Assembly: GCA_029783825.1 (NCBI GenBank)
Contig: JAREIK010002637.1
Location: 1,005,514-1,069,513 of the forward strand
Direction: 5' to 3'
DNA: 64,000 nt
DNA from: Sapria himalayana
Taxonomy: Eukaryota; Streptophyta; Magnoliopsida; Malpighiales; Rafflesiaceae
A program made the position numbers and the translations under genes. Below, piece after piece: positions 50,221-60,469 of this stretch; the stretch's first letter is position 1; each line of letters opens with the position of its first letter. The notes beneath the pieces were generated by a model, which was given only the letters and a program-made list of their open reading frames with translations, searched no databases and was not told where the DNA came from.

Positions 50221-52125
50221 GCACACTGACACCACATTGATGATAACATTGTCAACTCCATGATCACATCACACACACATTGTTGCCTATACATATATTA
50301 GGCACACCATGTTGCACACTCTCTTTTTATAGGGTGTGCAAACTATAGCATTGATACAGTGATAAAATGAACTCTATAAAATATGAAAAATAATTTTTTC
50401 TCACACATAAAATAAAATCCTAACTTATATAAATAATGACGAGGTTATTGGGGCAACCCTAAAATTATGTTCTCAACATAAAAATAAAAAAAATAAATAA
50501 AAAACAAAAAAAACAATAATAAGAACCATTATTAGTGACTAGTGGGAAGGAAACTAGCAAGCAATAGTCAACATGGGCAATGATAGAAAACATGTAGTGG
50601 TAAAAAATATCATTATTATATTACGTACAATTTTAATGTACTTGAGTGAGAATAATATTATAATGACTGATTACTTAGAAAGTTTTTGTATTGTATATAT
50701 ATTTAAGATTATGTATTAGTATGATGACAAATACATTCATCCAATGATGATAAATCTCAATTTTGACACTCATCAAATATAATTTCTCTGATTTTAGAGA
50801 TAAAATTATTGAAATATCAACTTTTACTAAATCTTGTGCCAAGATGAGAAGCTTGTATATTAGAAACAACCTTCTTATGATTCTAAGACCAGATAAAAGA
50901 ATTAGATAAACATATAACACATTTTATGCATAACACAAAATATGATTCATATTTTTATATATACAAACATTGATTATAATACCATTACATAAGCTACAAA
51001 TATTCAACTAATATAACATCATTAAAACATATTCATGATATAATCAAAATTATTCATATAAATTTTGATTCTTTGAATAATATAATAATGATAGATTCTC
51101 ATATAATTTTAGTTCAATTATATTTTCTTTGACAATTTTTATTTGAGTTTTTAATTTTATTTCTATAGTCTTTACTAACTTATCAATTTGATATCATAAT
51201 TTTTGGTTGACTCTGAGACATGCCTTTTCCACTATTCATTTATGGTGTGTGTTTGGGAGAATAGTATGAGTTTATCTTCAATTGCAATTGTTTAAGGTTT
51301 TTAAGGATGTGATTATAAAATGAAGCTAAACCAATTAATTTGTGATGTATGTTTCTCAATTAGATAATTTGTGTATCATAATAATTCAATTTTGAATAAA
51401 AAGGAAGTCAACTTATTGACTTCTATGGATGTCAAGAACAAGAACATGAAGATAACAATTTTTTTTTTAAATATTAGGATACTATTTGAATCCTATTGAG
51501 CCATCAAGAAATAATGAGAAATAATGTGGTTATAATGTCATAGTAATTGCAGTGACCTTAGGAGTCCAGTTCAAACTACTACGGGGAAGAATGACAAAGA
51601 ATGTCTCGTACACTAACAATGACCAAGTTCAGTTAAATGTTCAACTCCAGCCAGAAAAGGAGTAAAATCACATGTTTTCTATTTGATATTAAATCTCTGC
51701 ATGAGTTTCTTGTTTGTCTGGCATCAGCATGCTTTCCAGTGCATACAGTGATTACAAAAAAAAATGCAAGTAACAATGATTAGTTCAAGTGAATCCAATG
51801 AAGAAATGGAATAAATGCATCTAACATTTCTAGGTAAAAATGAAAGAGCTTTACTATATATTGACATTTGATGAAGAATAAATTAGACAATGCTAAAATA
51901 GTTTGGTGTTCACACCAATTAGCTCTGATTTAAACCTAAAGAGGTGTTTACAAGATCTATATATACTACAAAAAACATTCTTATCGTGGTATTGATATGA
52001 AAGTATGCGACATTACACCTCATGGAAGCTGATGAAGACCAGAGTTTCACCACGGCCCAACTCTACTAACCCCATATTATTCTTGGTTCTGCTAGTGTTT
52101 TAGCAAGAAACAAACATACATATAT
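50221..52125. other. AT-rich intron sequence
   Basis: No exon. 50700-50890 (minus strand) is the diverged partner of the dispersed repeat at 21240-21440. From 51150 towards exon 2 no repeat was recognised, so this may be original intron sequence. Confidence 0.4.
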
Positions 52126-52173
52126 TTATGCAAGAACAAGCTTGATAATTATCGTTAGAGACAGACAGCCTAC

Positions 52174-52459
52174 CCTTTTAAGATTATAAATAAGCCTCTC
52201 CTCATCGGTCATCAACTTCTTCTTCAATCTTTTTGCTCTTCTGATTTCTCTCATGGTTTTGCCAGACTCACTGCGCATCCGTCTCTCCACCCTGCTCCGC
52301 ATGCTTTTTCCACTTGAAGTAGACATTGCCCGGCAATACCCATCTAAGGAAAAGCTACGCTCTAAGAATGAGAACCCGTCATTCCAATCATTTTTGGGTA
52401 GAATTCCTCTGTTGATAATTGTATGATCTGGCTCAAAATTCTTCAATAATACAATATTC
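52174..52459 (-). CDS. CRM-domain protein, exon 2 (basic linker)
   Basis: Second exon, 286 nt, residues 25 (shared codon) to 120. The acceptor reads TTGCAG just right of 52459. The donor is AAAAGG|GTAGGC with GT at 52173-52172, leaving phase 0. The peptide begins NIVLLKNFEPDHTIINRG and ends in a highly basic segment (SRVERRMRSESGKTMREIRR, then KKKLMTDEERLIYNLKR). This linker before the CRM domain is known in plant single-CRM proteins of the At3g25440 type, where LIYNLKR runs directly into AKKKVALLLQKL, exactly what exon 3 supplies. No stop or frameshift is seen. The contrast with the surrounding decayed transposons suggests selection still acts on it. The next exon lies 26.6 kb away. Confidence 0.88.
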
Positions 52460-52681
52460 CTGCAATTCAAAGAGAATGTCAATCATATTGAATTAGCAAT
52501 CAACAAACGGCGATAAAAATAACAAGCCACTTGTTCGTCAATTTATAGAAAGCAAAAATCTTTGGCATTATTAGACTAAATAATATTTGGAAACTCAAGA
52601 ACGGAATCAGAATTCCGAAAGGGAGGGCGATGACAATTTCGTTTCTCACGATTTACAACCAAAATTTCGTCATATTTTTAC

Positions 52682-52755
52682 CTGCACCGATGAGGATGAA
52701 GGTGAAAAAAGGATCCCCGGGGACAATGCAGTTGTACATTCCTTGAAGCAAACAT
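52682..52755 (-). CDS. CRM-domain protein, exon 1 (start codon, organelle presequence)
   Basis: First coding exon of the window's only supportable host gene, read leftwards. The start ATG (52755-52753) opens 24 codons plus two bases (MFASRNVQLHC...HPHRC). The exon ends at 52682 with GCAG, followed by donor GT at 52681-52680. The partial codon AG is completed by the first base of exon 2 to give Arg25. The encoded N-terminus is rich in Arg and His, has almost no acidic residues, and looks like a mitochondrial or plastid presequence (inference). This start was chosen because the frame joins exactly to exon 2. The upstream ATG at 52843-52841 reaches a stop at 52762-52760, before this start. The 5' untranslated region would lie from 52756 to about 52885. 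Intron 1 is 52460-52681 (222 bp, GT-AG). Confidence 0.72.
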
Positions 52756-52759
52756 TATT

Positions 52760-52843
52760 TCACCAGAATACACATGTCGATCCTCGTTCAGGACTCATTT
52801 TAGCCTTGCCCGAGCTGGACTTTTTTCCCAAAGCTAAAGCCAT
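52760..52843 (-). promoter_or_regulatory. possible upstream ORF of the CRM gene
   Basis: ATG at 52843-52841 opens 27 codons (MALALGKKSSSGKAKMSPER...) and stops with TGA at 52762-52760, four bases before the main ATG. If transcription starts to the right of 52843, ribosomes would meet this frame first, so it could damp translation or rely on reinitiation. Transcript ends are unknown. Confidence 0.3.
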
Positions 52844-52885
52844 TGGGGGGGGGTGTGGACGCATGCAAAACCTTTACGGATGAGG

Positions 52886-53868
52886 AAGCAGAGGTGCCGG
52901 GCCGAGCCGGGTCGGGTCGGGCCGGCCCAGGAATATTGACATCAAAGATAAAATAATTATAAATATATACATTATACATATATGTTTATACACTTTTATG
53001 TTATACTTTACTTTTATGCTATAAGCCATATAAACATTATACATATATGTTTATACATTATATACATTGTTTTCAAATATAGTATACATAAGTTGTATGC
53101 TATTTTCAAAAAAATATATTTTTTTTTAAATTTCTTTAATGCTACCATTGATAATTAAGGGCATTTTTGGGTCTTCCTATTTGAAAACTCCAAAACATAA
53201 GCATTTTTTTTATTTTGTTTCCCATTTTTTTAATAATTTTAAAATAATGAAATTTTTTCTTATATATTTTCAAACCAATATCGCTTTATATAGATTTTCC
53301 AATGGAAATCCAGAATGGATATGGATTCTACTACTGTTTTCAGCATAGATAATTCGTGATTTGAAATTTTCATCAAAATTCAAAAAATATTATTTCGACT
53401 ATTTACTATTTATCTTTATTTTTTTCACCTACTAAACATGTTTTACAAACACAATAAAACATTTCACTTGATGGTATCACAAAAAAAATTATCAAGAATA
53501 ATTAGTTTCATATTTTTAATGACAATTTGATAGTTTAATTTATCTTGATGAAGATTCCAATAGTTTTGATGATATTTACCTAGTATTTGATGATATTAAT
53601 TTGATTACACATAATATTTTGTTTCATAGTGCATATCAAATTTTCAATTTAATAATAGTTTGTTTCACATACCAATAATTATGCAACTAAGAGGAGCAAC
53701 ATGAATACGAATATATGATGGGGGATATCTGTATTTATTTTTATTGCTCATCTCAACATATATATGAATCATTGTTCTTATTATTAAATAATTCACAATA
53801 ATCCAGGAGAAAAATTTTAATCATGTTGACTTTGTTGTCAACTTCCTTATAGGGATTCTAACTTTTAA
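52886..53868. other. upstream region of the CRM gene
   Basis: 52890-52932 is a short GC-rich relic (AGAGGTGCCGGGCCGAGCCG...), resembling one end of a family-A hAT MITE right beside the 5' untranslated region. Beyond it lies very AT-rich DNA with two copies of CATTATACATATATGTTTAT (about 52968 and 53036). TATA-like words are too common to pick a promoter. Confidence 0.4.
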
Positions 53869-53884
53869 CACTACAACAAAACAG

Positions 53885-54240
53885 CAAATTAATGACGTTT
53901 TATATCTTGACGCTTTCAGAAAATGTCATTATACTATTTGTAATTAGACATTTAATGACACTTTTCTAAAAACGTCATTATTTGGAAAATGTATTAAGTT
54001 TTTATGACACTTACTAGAAGTGTCATTGTTACTTCAACAAAATACAAAATTAATGACGCTATATATCTTGACGCTTTTATAAAATATCATTATTATATTT
54101 GTAAGTATACATTTAATGACACTTACTTGATATGTCAATGTTAAGACTAATAGGTTAGGAAAATTGCTTAACTCCTTAAAACTTTCTAAGGAAAATGGGG
54201 CTGAAAATTATAAACCTTGTCACTTTTATTAGTGTCATTG
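53885..54240 (+). repeat. CACTA left subterminal repeats
   Basis: Repeated TTAATGACGTTTTATATCTT, TTGACGCTTT and TTTAATGACACTT words in both orientations, with a 150-bp near-duplication (53875-53960 against 54030-54120). Confidence 0.75.
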
Positions 54241-54604
54241 ATGTAAAAAAATTAATTTTGAATTTATAGATTTGTAACAAATTTCTTATTTATTTTTTTA
54301 TAAGTAATAATACTTTTATTTTTACTCTAGATTAATAAAAAAAATTATCAAATTTTAGTTCAAAATTATTTATTAAAAATAAACATAAACTAATGATAAA
54401 ATTAAAAAAATATCTAAATATTTATACTTTCAAAATTTAGATTTTTATTTATAAAATAAGTAATAATATTTAATTCTAAAATGTACTTTGTTAATATTTA
54501 TTATATCCCTAAGAGAAATAAAAATAAAATATAAGGATTTAATATAATTATGTGAAAAATTTAATATTATACTTAACTTAATTATATTGAATAATCTATC
54601 GCTA

Positions 54605-54935
54605 GAAAGAGTTGTGCCTCTTCTTCATCGCGTTCGGCCATTTCCAACAGCTCGAGTTCAAGCTCGTGCCTTCGAAATTATTCTCCATATTTGCAGCATC
54701 TTGTAAGTTTCTCCATTAATTTTATAAATGTATCAGCTATTCGCTAGCGTTAACCTAATTATTAAATTGAACCTGTTCCGAGTAATTTAGCATAAAATAC
54801 AGTATTATAAACACATGTTTATAAGCTCTATTTGTCGGGAGCAATCGGCAATAACAGCGGGAGAGTTGGGCTGAACTGACGCAACAAGCACTGCATTTGT
54901 TGGAAACCTTTTCCTTTGCCAGAGAATATCAATCC
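54605..54935. other. possible captured gene segments in CACTA left arm
   Basis: 54605-54712 resembles a Ser-rich first exon (RKSCASSSSRSAISNSSSSS) ending CATCTTG|TAAGTTT. On the minus strand 54935-54807 is open (RKRFPTNAVLVASVQPNSPA, VIADCSRQIELINM) and has coding-like composition. Neither has a recognised product. Confidence 0.3.
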
Positions 54936-54939
54936 ACGG

Positions 54940-55414
54940 TAGAGGTGTCAAATGGGCCGGGCCGGCCCGGCCCTGCACGAGGCACGGCACGGTTCGGCCG
55001 TGCCTGGGCCGGCCCGGCACGATAAAAAAACGTGCCCGGGCCCGTGCCGTGCCCGGGCGAACAAACCACGTGCCGTGCCGTGCCTGGCACGGCACGCCGG
55101 CACGCGTGCCTGGCACGGCACGCCGGCACGCGTGCCTGGCACGGCACGCCGGCACGCGTGCCTGCGTCGTGAGTCGTGACTCGTGACCCAACCGGGCCCC
55201 GCCCCCGGTAAAAAGACCGCGGGTCGGGTCCAAACAGACCCGACCCGCCCCGCCCCGCCTGCCCTGCCTTGCCGTGCGCCCGTGCCCGAGCGGGCCGGCA
55301 CGGCACGGCACGACCTTGCCGTGCCCGAATTTAAAAAACCGTGCCGTGCCTAGCACGGCTGGGCACGTGAAAAACGGGCCATGCCGTGCTGGGCTGGCCC
55401 GTTTGACACCTCTA
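54940..55414. mobile_element. hAT MITE, 475 bp, very GC-rich, perfect TSD
   Basis: Left end TAGAGGTGTCAAATGGGC, right end GCCCGTTTGACACCTCTA, perfect octamer ATCCACGG at 54932-54939 and 55415-55422. The terminal repeats extend about 20 bp almost perfectly, so this is the youngest family-A MITE in the window. Contains three copies of a 26-bp unit (55080-55157). The long open frames across it in several phases are compositional. Confidence 0.95.
55080..55157. repeat. 26-bp tandem repeat x3 in hAT MITE
   Basis: GTGCCTGGCACGGCACGCCG plus GCACGC, three identical units. Each unit contains GTGCC/GGCAC and GGCACGCCGGCACGC palindromic parts. Confidence 0.95.
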
Positions 55415-57189
55415 ATCCACGGTGTCGAGACCATTTGTTAGTTTGGCACAAGTCATTTCGGGGATTCCATCTCGAAGAAATTGGTGATTTGAAAATTATT
55501 ATTTCTATCTCTGATTCAATGCAAACTTTTTCTCCAATTTATTTTACTTATGACAATTCGAGTGTTCTCTTGTACCCAAACATCAAAAATTCTACCTTAT
55601 GACAATTTTGCCTTATGACAGATAGATATATTTTACTTTTGACATTTCTGCCTTATGTCATATTCTTATATTGTAAAAAACAAATAAACATTAAAAATAA
55701 TAGAACATCAATTGAACTTGGGCCTAAACATACTGCTAAGCTTAGCTTGGATATTCTAGAATCTTATAGAATCTTCTAGAATCAACATTATTGTGGCACT
55801 GGACATTGTGAAACTCCTTATGTCATAATCTTTCTGAATCTTTCCTTCAATGACATATTATATCAATGAAATATAAATTAAATGTTATAGTAGTCTTGTT
55901 TGATATGTTCTTTTTGTAGATATTGAAGGTTATTGATTGCATCATGCTCCATCTCATGGCTTAGTTCATCAGCTATCATGTTAGTCTTTTCTAACTTATA
56001 ATTCAACACAGTAAACTTTTACTAGAAACTCCAATCATTGAGCTTTTTTAAATGATTTTCTAATGTGTTTAAAAATAAAATTAATTGTATATTATTCATG
56101 CTCACCAAGAAACGAGAACCTATATGGTTATGTCCCCATGCAAGTAAGTAGTGAATTATAATGATTATTTCTTTTTCTTGAATTATTATTTGACATTTTA
56201 TTTAATAACTTTTTTGAGATATTTTGTATGTATTCACTATTATGTCATGCATATTTGAGTATTTTTTATAGAGATTTTAATAAATATATATTTTGAGCAA
56301 ATTTGTTGAATACTAGTGAAATTCGAGTTATCGTTAGTGACATTTGTAGACTCGATGGAGTGAAGACATTTCCCATTATATGAGAAAATTACCTAATTTC
56401 TTTCTTTTATGCTTGGATATTTGAGAGCAATGTAAACTTTCTTTTGCTCTATAATGATTACTTTTTGGCTTCTTTCAACTCTAGACTTTAATTGGAGTGA
56501 TATGCTTTAAGATTGTGGTTGGATTTCTATTTAACAAATAAATACAAGTGTCGATAATTTGACTTATAAGTATATTGGAAGACTCTTTTGAGGCATCATG
56601 GGCCTAGGGCATCTTTATTATCACATGATTTTTCTTCTTTACAACATCATCATTATAGTGAGAAATTTATGGAGTTGTGAATTATCTATGAATTAATTTT
56701 TATTCATAATAGAAGACAAAATGCTTAGAGAGTGACTCTTTCCATCTGTCACTTTTAACTTTTAAGTACTTTTATTATATTTTGGAGTATCTTTCAATTA
56801 CATTTTGAAACTTCTTAGATATTAAGTATACTTTAGATTTTTATATAATAAAGTAAACTCACATCATTCTTAAATAACCATGTACAAACAATATGAAATA
56901 GAAATTGTTCGTATAGAATAATACAAACATTTGTCCACAAATATATAAGTGAACCAAGTCAAGAATATAATGGTACATCTTATCAACCCCTTTTGGGAAT
57001 GATTGCATGGACTATTTACCCTTGTTGGAGTGATTGAAATTGATCTTCTCGTGTTCTCGAAAGATAGAAATTGTAGTCAATTACTTTTGTCATCAGTTTA
57101 TACACGGCTTTGATTTACAAAATGTGGAAAGTAGAGTTGTACATGGCTTATGCATCATATCTTCGGCATCATGTTTAGTGTTGTTATTT
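55415..57189. other. CACTA interior, unassigned
   Basis: AT-rich. Possible splice-like boundaries (for example ATGCAA|GTAAGTAG near 56151) suggest remnants of a multi-exon gene, but no protein family could be read. Confidence 0.3.
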
Positions 57190-57440
57190 TGGAAATTTTA
57201 ATTAGTTATGTTTCCATCATTCTATGCAGATTTTGTGATGTTGGTGCTGGTTTTGTTGGTGATTTTGCCTTAGTTGAGTTATTTGCTCCCTATTTTCAGG
57301 CTAAAATTCTGCCACAGAGTTATAATGATTTCTTTTCCATTTCTCATTTTCAGGCTCAATCTCCAGTTCATCTTGCAAGGTCCAATTTGCTAATTACAAA
57401 GGATAAAGAGTGGGCAATTCTTGTTGTTGGCTTTGAGCAG
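57190..57440 (+). pseudogene. exon-like gene fragment of unknown source inside CACTA
   Basis: After TTCTATGCAG a frame stays open: CDVGAGFVGDFALVELFAPYFQ, AKILPQSY, QAQSPVHLARSNLLITKDKE, WAILVVGFEQ, then CAG|GTGATT as a donor near 57440. It has host-gene-like composition, lacks stops and is flanked by splice-like sites. I do not recognise the protein. It could be a host exon captured by the CACTA element, or part of the element's own second gene. Confidence 0.45.
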
Positions 57441-57983
57441 GTGATTATCCATTCTTTTTTTTTATCTCGTGTCATTTGTATACATGTTGTTCTATTTGTT
57501 CTCTTGTCCTCTGTTTATCAGACAGTGACATTATGAAAAAAAATGAGGTTATATTTCATAAAAATGTGTACTCTATAGTCTTGACATTTCAAAATCAATT
57601 AGCCTAAGGACCTAGAGACATTTAATGTCATATCTATAAAATGAATTTTTTCATATTTTACTTTAATTTAAAGTATAGTTTAATGATATTTTTTTGTTTA
57701 ATTTTTTTTTTCTATGAATCTAACTTAATGTAAGAAATAATTTCTCATTTTTAAATTTTATTTTAATAATTTTGCCTATGTTAACAAATTCAATAATATT
57801 ACAAAAAATAATGCTCATCTCTTCTATCTTATATCTGACATGCATTTAAATATTTTTTTAAATTGATTTTTTAATTTTCTTTTAACAGATAAAATAGAGG
57901 TTGCTCAATGAATAACATTGGAATGTTGATGAGTTCTTCCATTTGAAGTGTGATATCTATTGGAATTAATTTTTTCATTAAAA

Positions 57984-58087
57984 ATGGATCGTTCATGGAT
58001 CTCAAAAGATAGAAGATCGAAGGAATATGAAGATGGAGTTGAATGTTTTGTTGAATTTGCAATACAAAATTCTGCAAATAATAAAGG
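57984..58087 (+). pseudogene. Tnp2-type transposase-associated domain, first exon only
   Basis: ATG at 57984: MDRSWISKDRRSKEYEDGVE then CFVEFAIQNSANNKG. This is the conserved start of the transposase-associated domain found at the N-terminus of plant CACTA (En/Spm) Tnp2 proteins (MDRSWM...EYEDGV..F..FA). AAG|GTATTT at the end looks like a splice donor. The following Cys-rich part (PC..C.N) and the catalytic domain were not found up to 59443, so the gene is deleted after its first exon. Its position inside a well-bounded CACTA element supports the call. Confidence 0.75.
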
Positions 58088-59139
58088 TATTTTTTTTAAT
58101 GAGATCATAGTTATTACTTCTTACTTTCAATTAAATATTCAAAACTTGAATATGTAATTAGATTTTTTTTTGTTTTCGTACTATCTTTTTTGTATGTTGT
58201 CAACCATAGATATTTTGTTGTAGATTGACAATGGAAAAATTTGTGATTTCGACTTTTGGCTTCAATACTTTACCACAATAGTGTAAATTACCTTTTCACC
58301 CTTATAAAACACAATAATTATTTCAAGGCACAAATTTTTTTTTCATGCGCCAATATTTTATTAATGAATCTAAAACTATATGTTGATTGGATTACTATAT
58401 TTGTGTAATCAAATAGAACTTGAAATTACATTACATAGCATCTCATCGAGTTTTTTTTGATGTGTTGGGAAGATGGCAAGTAATTTTACTTTTCAATTTA
58501 TGATATTTAATTGGTTTTTGTAGTGTTTTTTCAAGTTGTTTGTGAGATCTTTAAACTCATTACACATCTTTAGGTTTTAAATGGATTATTATTGTTTTGT
58601 ATTTTAAAAGACATTATCAACTTTTATGTCATAATTGATAAATCTCCTGCTTTACATTTTATCCATTACTACTAACTTTGTTTTTGTTATTGTTAAATTT
58701 ATTTAATCATATATGTCAATTGTTCTATAATTTATTTGTATGATATGTTGTTATCATTCCTGTTTTTTTTTCAATTCTCTATAATATATTTTTTCTACAA
58801 GTGTAAGTATTTATTGTTCATCTATTTGTATGCAGGTTACCATTTTGGAAATTAACTTTCAACTTTGTCAGGCTAGCATGAACCAGTTTTATGAAGTTAA
58901 GGCACAATTGGGTTGCATATATCAGAAATTTTGAATTGATTTTAAGAAATGAATGTTGAAATTGTGTTATATTTTTTTTTTTGATTTGTAAGAAGTTCGA
59001 GTTCCCCATTGTACTTGAAAACTGTATTCTTGGTATGAATTATAAAGAATGTTGTTCTTATGTGCATGCAGTATTACAATAAGAGGTGAAAATATATTTA
59101 CAATAATTATTAAATTTAAAATTATTTAAATCATAATCT
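58088..59139. other. CACTA interior, no gene seen
   Basis: T-rich DNA between the Tnp2 first exon and the right subterminal repeats. Nothing recognisable. Confidence 0.45.
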
Positions 59140-59443
59140 TTCTTGACGCTTTTTCTAAGTGTCATAGTATTAAAAAAAAATTACGATAGCTACAACATAT
59201 AATGACATTTTTTTTGCAGTGTCGTTGAATCATACCTTGACGCTCAAATAAAGCGTCATTGTTAACAAAAATGATACTTTATTTTAGCATCAAGGTATGA
59301 TTCAACGACACTGCAAAAAAATGTCATTATATGTATAGACTTTTTATGTCACGCTAGCGGATGACGTGATCGATAAGCGACATTATATATATATATATAA
59401 TGACGCTTTTTACACGTCATTGATTATGATTTTTGTTGTAGTG
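59140..59443. repeat. CACTA right subterminal repeats with large inverted repeat
   Basis: AATGACATTTTTTTTGCAGTGTCG... (59200-59245) recurs inverted at 59285-59330, around a 40-bp spacer of AAGCGTCATT words. It would form a long hairpin. Ends in the terminal TTGTTGTAGTG. Confidence 0.8.
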
Positions 59444-60469
59444 TAATCATGTTCTAATCATTTTCTCATGGGTTCTTGTGATTCCAACTTCCTTATAGGG
59501 ATATACATACTTGTTTGCACTTTCACATATTTCTTTCTTAGGTGGAAGTTACCATTTTGTTCTTCATTTTCAATAGCCACATACAAGATATAGAGAAGAT
59601 ATTTTCTACTCCTATCTTGGATAAATGATAGAAAATTAGTATAACACATAAAGGCTTAGTTAACTTATCAGAGACTTGAGAATAACTAAATAGAGCCAAG
59701 ATCTATGTGTTTAGTCCTCCCATGAAAAACATCGTTTGCTGTAATATGTAATGAAACTTGATTATCATAAAACAACTTAGTTGCTTGAAGATGTTATATT
59801 AGTAAATCATGAAGTACATATCTTATCTAATTTAATTCATATAACACACAAGTTGTGGCCTTATACCTAGTCTCAGTTTAGGATCTAGAGATAGTGTTCT
59901 GTTTATTGAATTTCCAAAACAATAAAGAATAGTCAATGAAAATGTAACATTATATCACTAATCTTCTTGTATTTTGAGCATGTCCTCCACTCCAAATTAC
60001 AGTAAGTTATATGGTTTATGATATATACTTGGGGATAAAACAATCATTGCTCTAATACCCCTTTGATATATCTCAATACTTCATGGGCAGCATTCAAATG
60101 TGAGAGCCTAGTAGGAGTCTGCAAGAATTGACTTGATAATTAGAATGTATATGAAATGTTAGGCTTGTTTACCATTAAATACAATAATCTTCCAATAAGT
60201 TTTCTATAAATTAAAGGATCATTGTTGTCAACTTTTGAAAGCTTGAAGTTTTGATCAAAAGGTATTTTTGTTGGTTTAGATCCAATTATTCTAGAATTTG
60301 CCAATATGTCCAGCACACACTTTCTTTCATAGATATAAATCTCTTTCTCTAATATTGTCACCTCTATATTTAAAAAATACTTCAACACCCCCAACTCATT
60401 GATTTTAAAATAGTCTATAAAAGATCATTTGAGGGAGGAGATGATGTTCATGTTACTATTAACTACCAT
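59444..60469 (-). pseudogene. Copia RT-RNase H relic between two CACTA elements
   Basis: Minus-strand frame 60394-60140 reads GVLKYFLNIEVTILEKEIYI, ERKCVLDILANSRI, SKPTKIPFDQNFKLS, YRKLIGRLLYLMVNKPNISY, the Copia sequence from LKYFLGIEV to RPDI.Y. To the right (about 60440) VVN replaces the VTGDD segment. To the left RNase H continues decayed to about 59650. Both borders are CACTA insertion points. Confidence 0.75.

Larger units (their letters stand above)
25600..52173 (-). other. giant intron 2 of the CRM gene (26.6 kb)
   Basis: The interval between exon 2 and exon 3 starts with GT at 52173-52172 and ends with AG at 25601-25600. The two exons join in phase 0 to give LIYNLKR-AKKKVALL, the sequence expected for the family. 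The 26,574 bp between hold only repeats and unassigned AT-rich DNA: hAT remnants, nested hAT elements (28810-33650), hAT MITEs, a dead Gypsy element (44109-48300), a 34-bp minisatellite and microsatellites. No competing host gene was seen inside. A trans-spliced or broken gene is the alternative, but both exons are intact and their phases match. Confidence 0.8.
53869..59443 (+). mobile_element. CACTA (En/Spm) element, 5.6 kb, non-autonomous
   Basis: Begins CACTACAACAAAAC, ends TTTTTGTTGTAGTG, with the 3-bp duplication TAA on both sides (53866-53868, 59444-59446). Subterminal arrays of TGACGCTTT, AATGACACTT and their complements at 53885-54240 and 59140-59430 are typical of CACTA transposase-binding regions. 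Internally: exon-like gene fragments (54600-54712, 57190-57440), a hAT MITE (54940-55414) and one exon of a Tnp2-type protein (57984-58087). The catalytic transposase is absent, so it must have relied on another element. Confidence 0.88.

Noticed and set aside
49991..50263. His/Cys-rich open frames with repeating HIAICHI-type words
   Set aside because: They arise from the 34-bp minisatellite. The period is not a multiple of three, so the same words appear in all three frames.
52587..52883. Plus-strand open frame of 98 codons beginning METQERNQ
   Set aside because: It is the antisense of exon 1, intron 1 and the 5' untranslated region of the CRM gene, whose splice logic is much stronger.
54805..55434. 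Long minus-strand open frame (209 codons) and overlapping frames of 117-125 codons
   Set aside because: They run through the GC-rich hAT MITE in several phases at once. Lack of stops is a product of CG-rich composition, and the peptides are low-complexity Arg/Gly/Pro/Ala.
53849..59505. Direct repeat CAACTTCCTTATAGGGAT just outside both CACTA ends
   Set aside because: It lies 2 bp and 45 bp from the two borders, so it cannot be the TSD (which is TAA). Most likely repeated Copia LTR sequence or coincidence.
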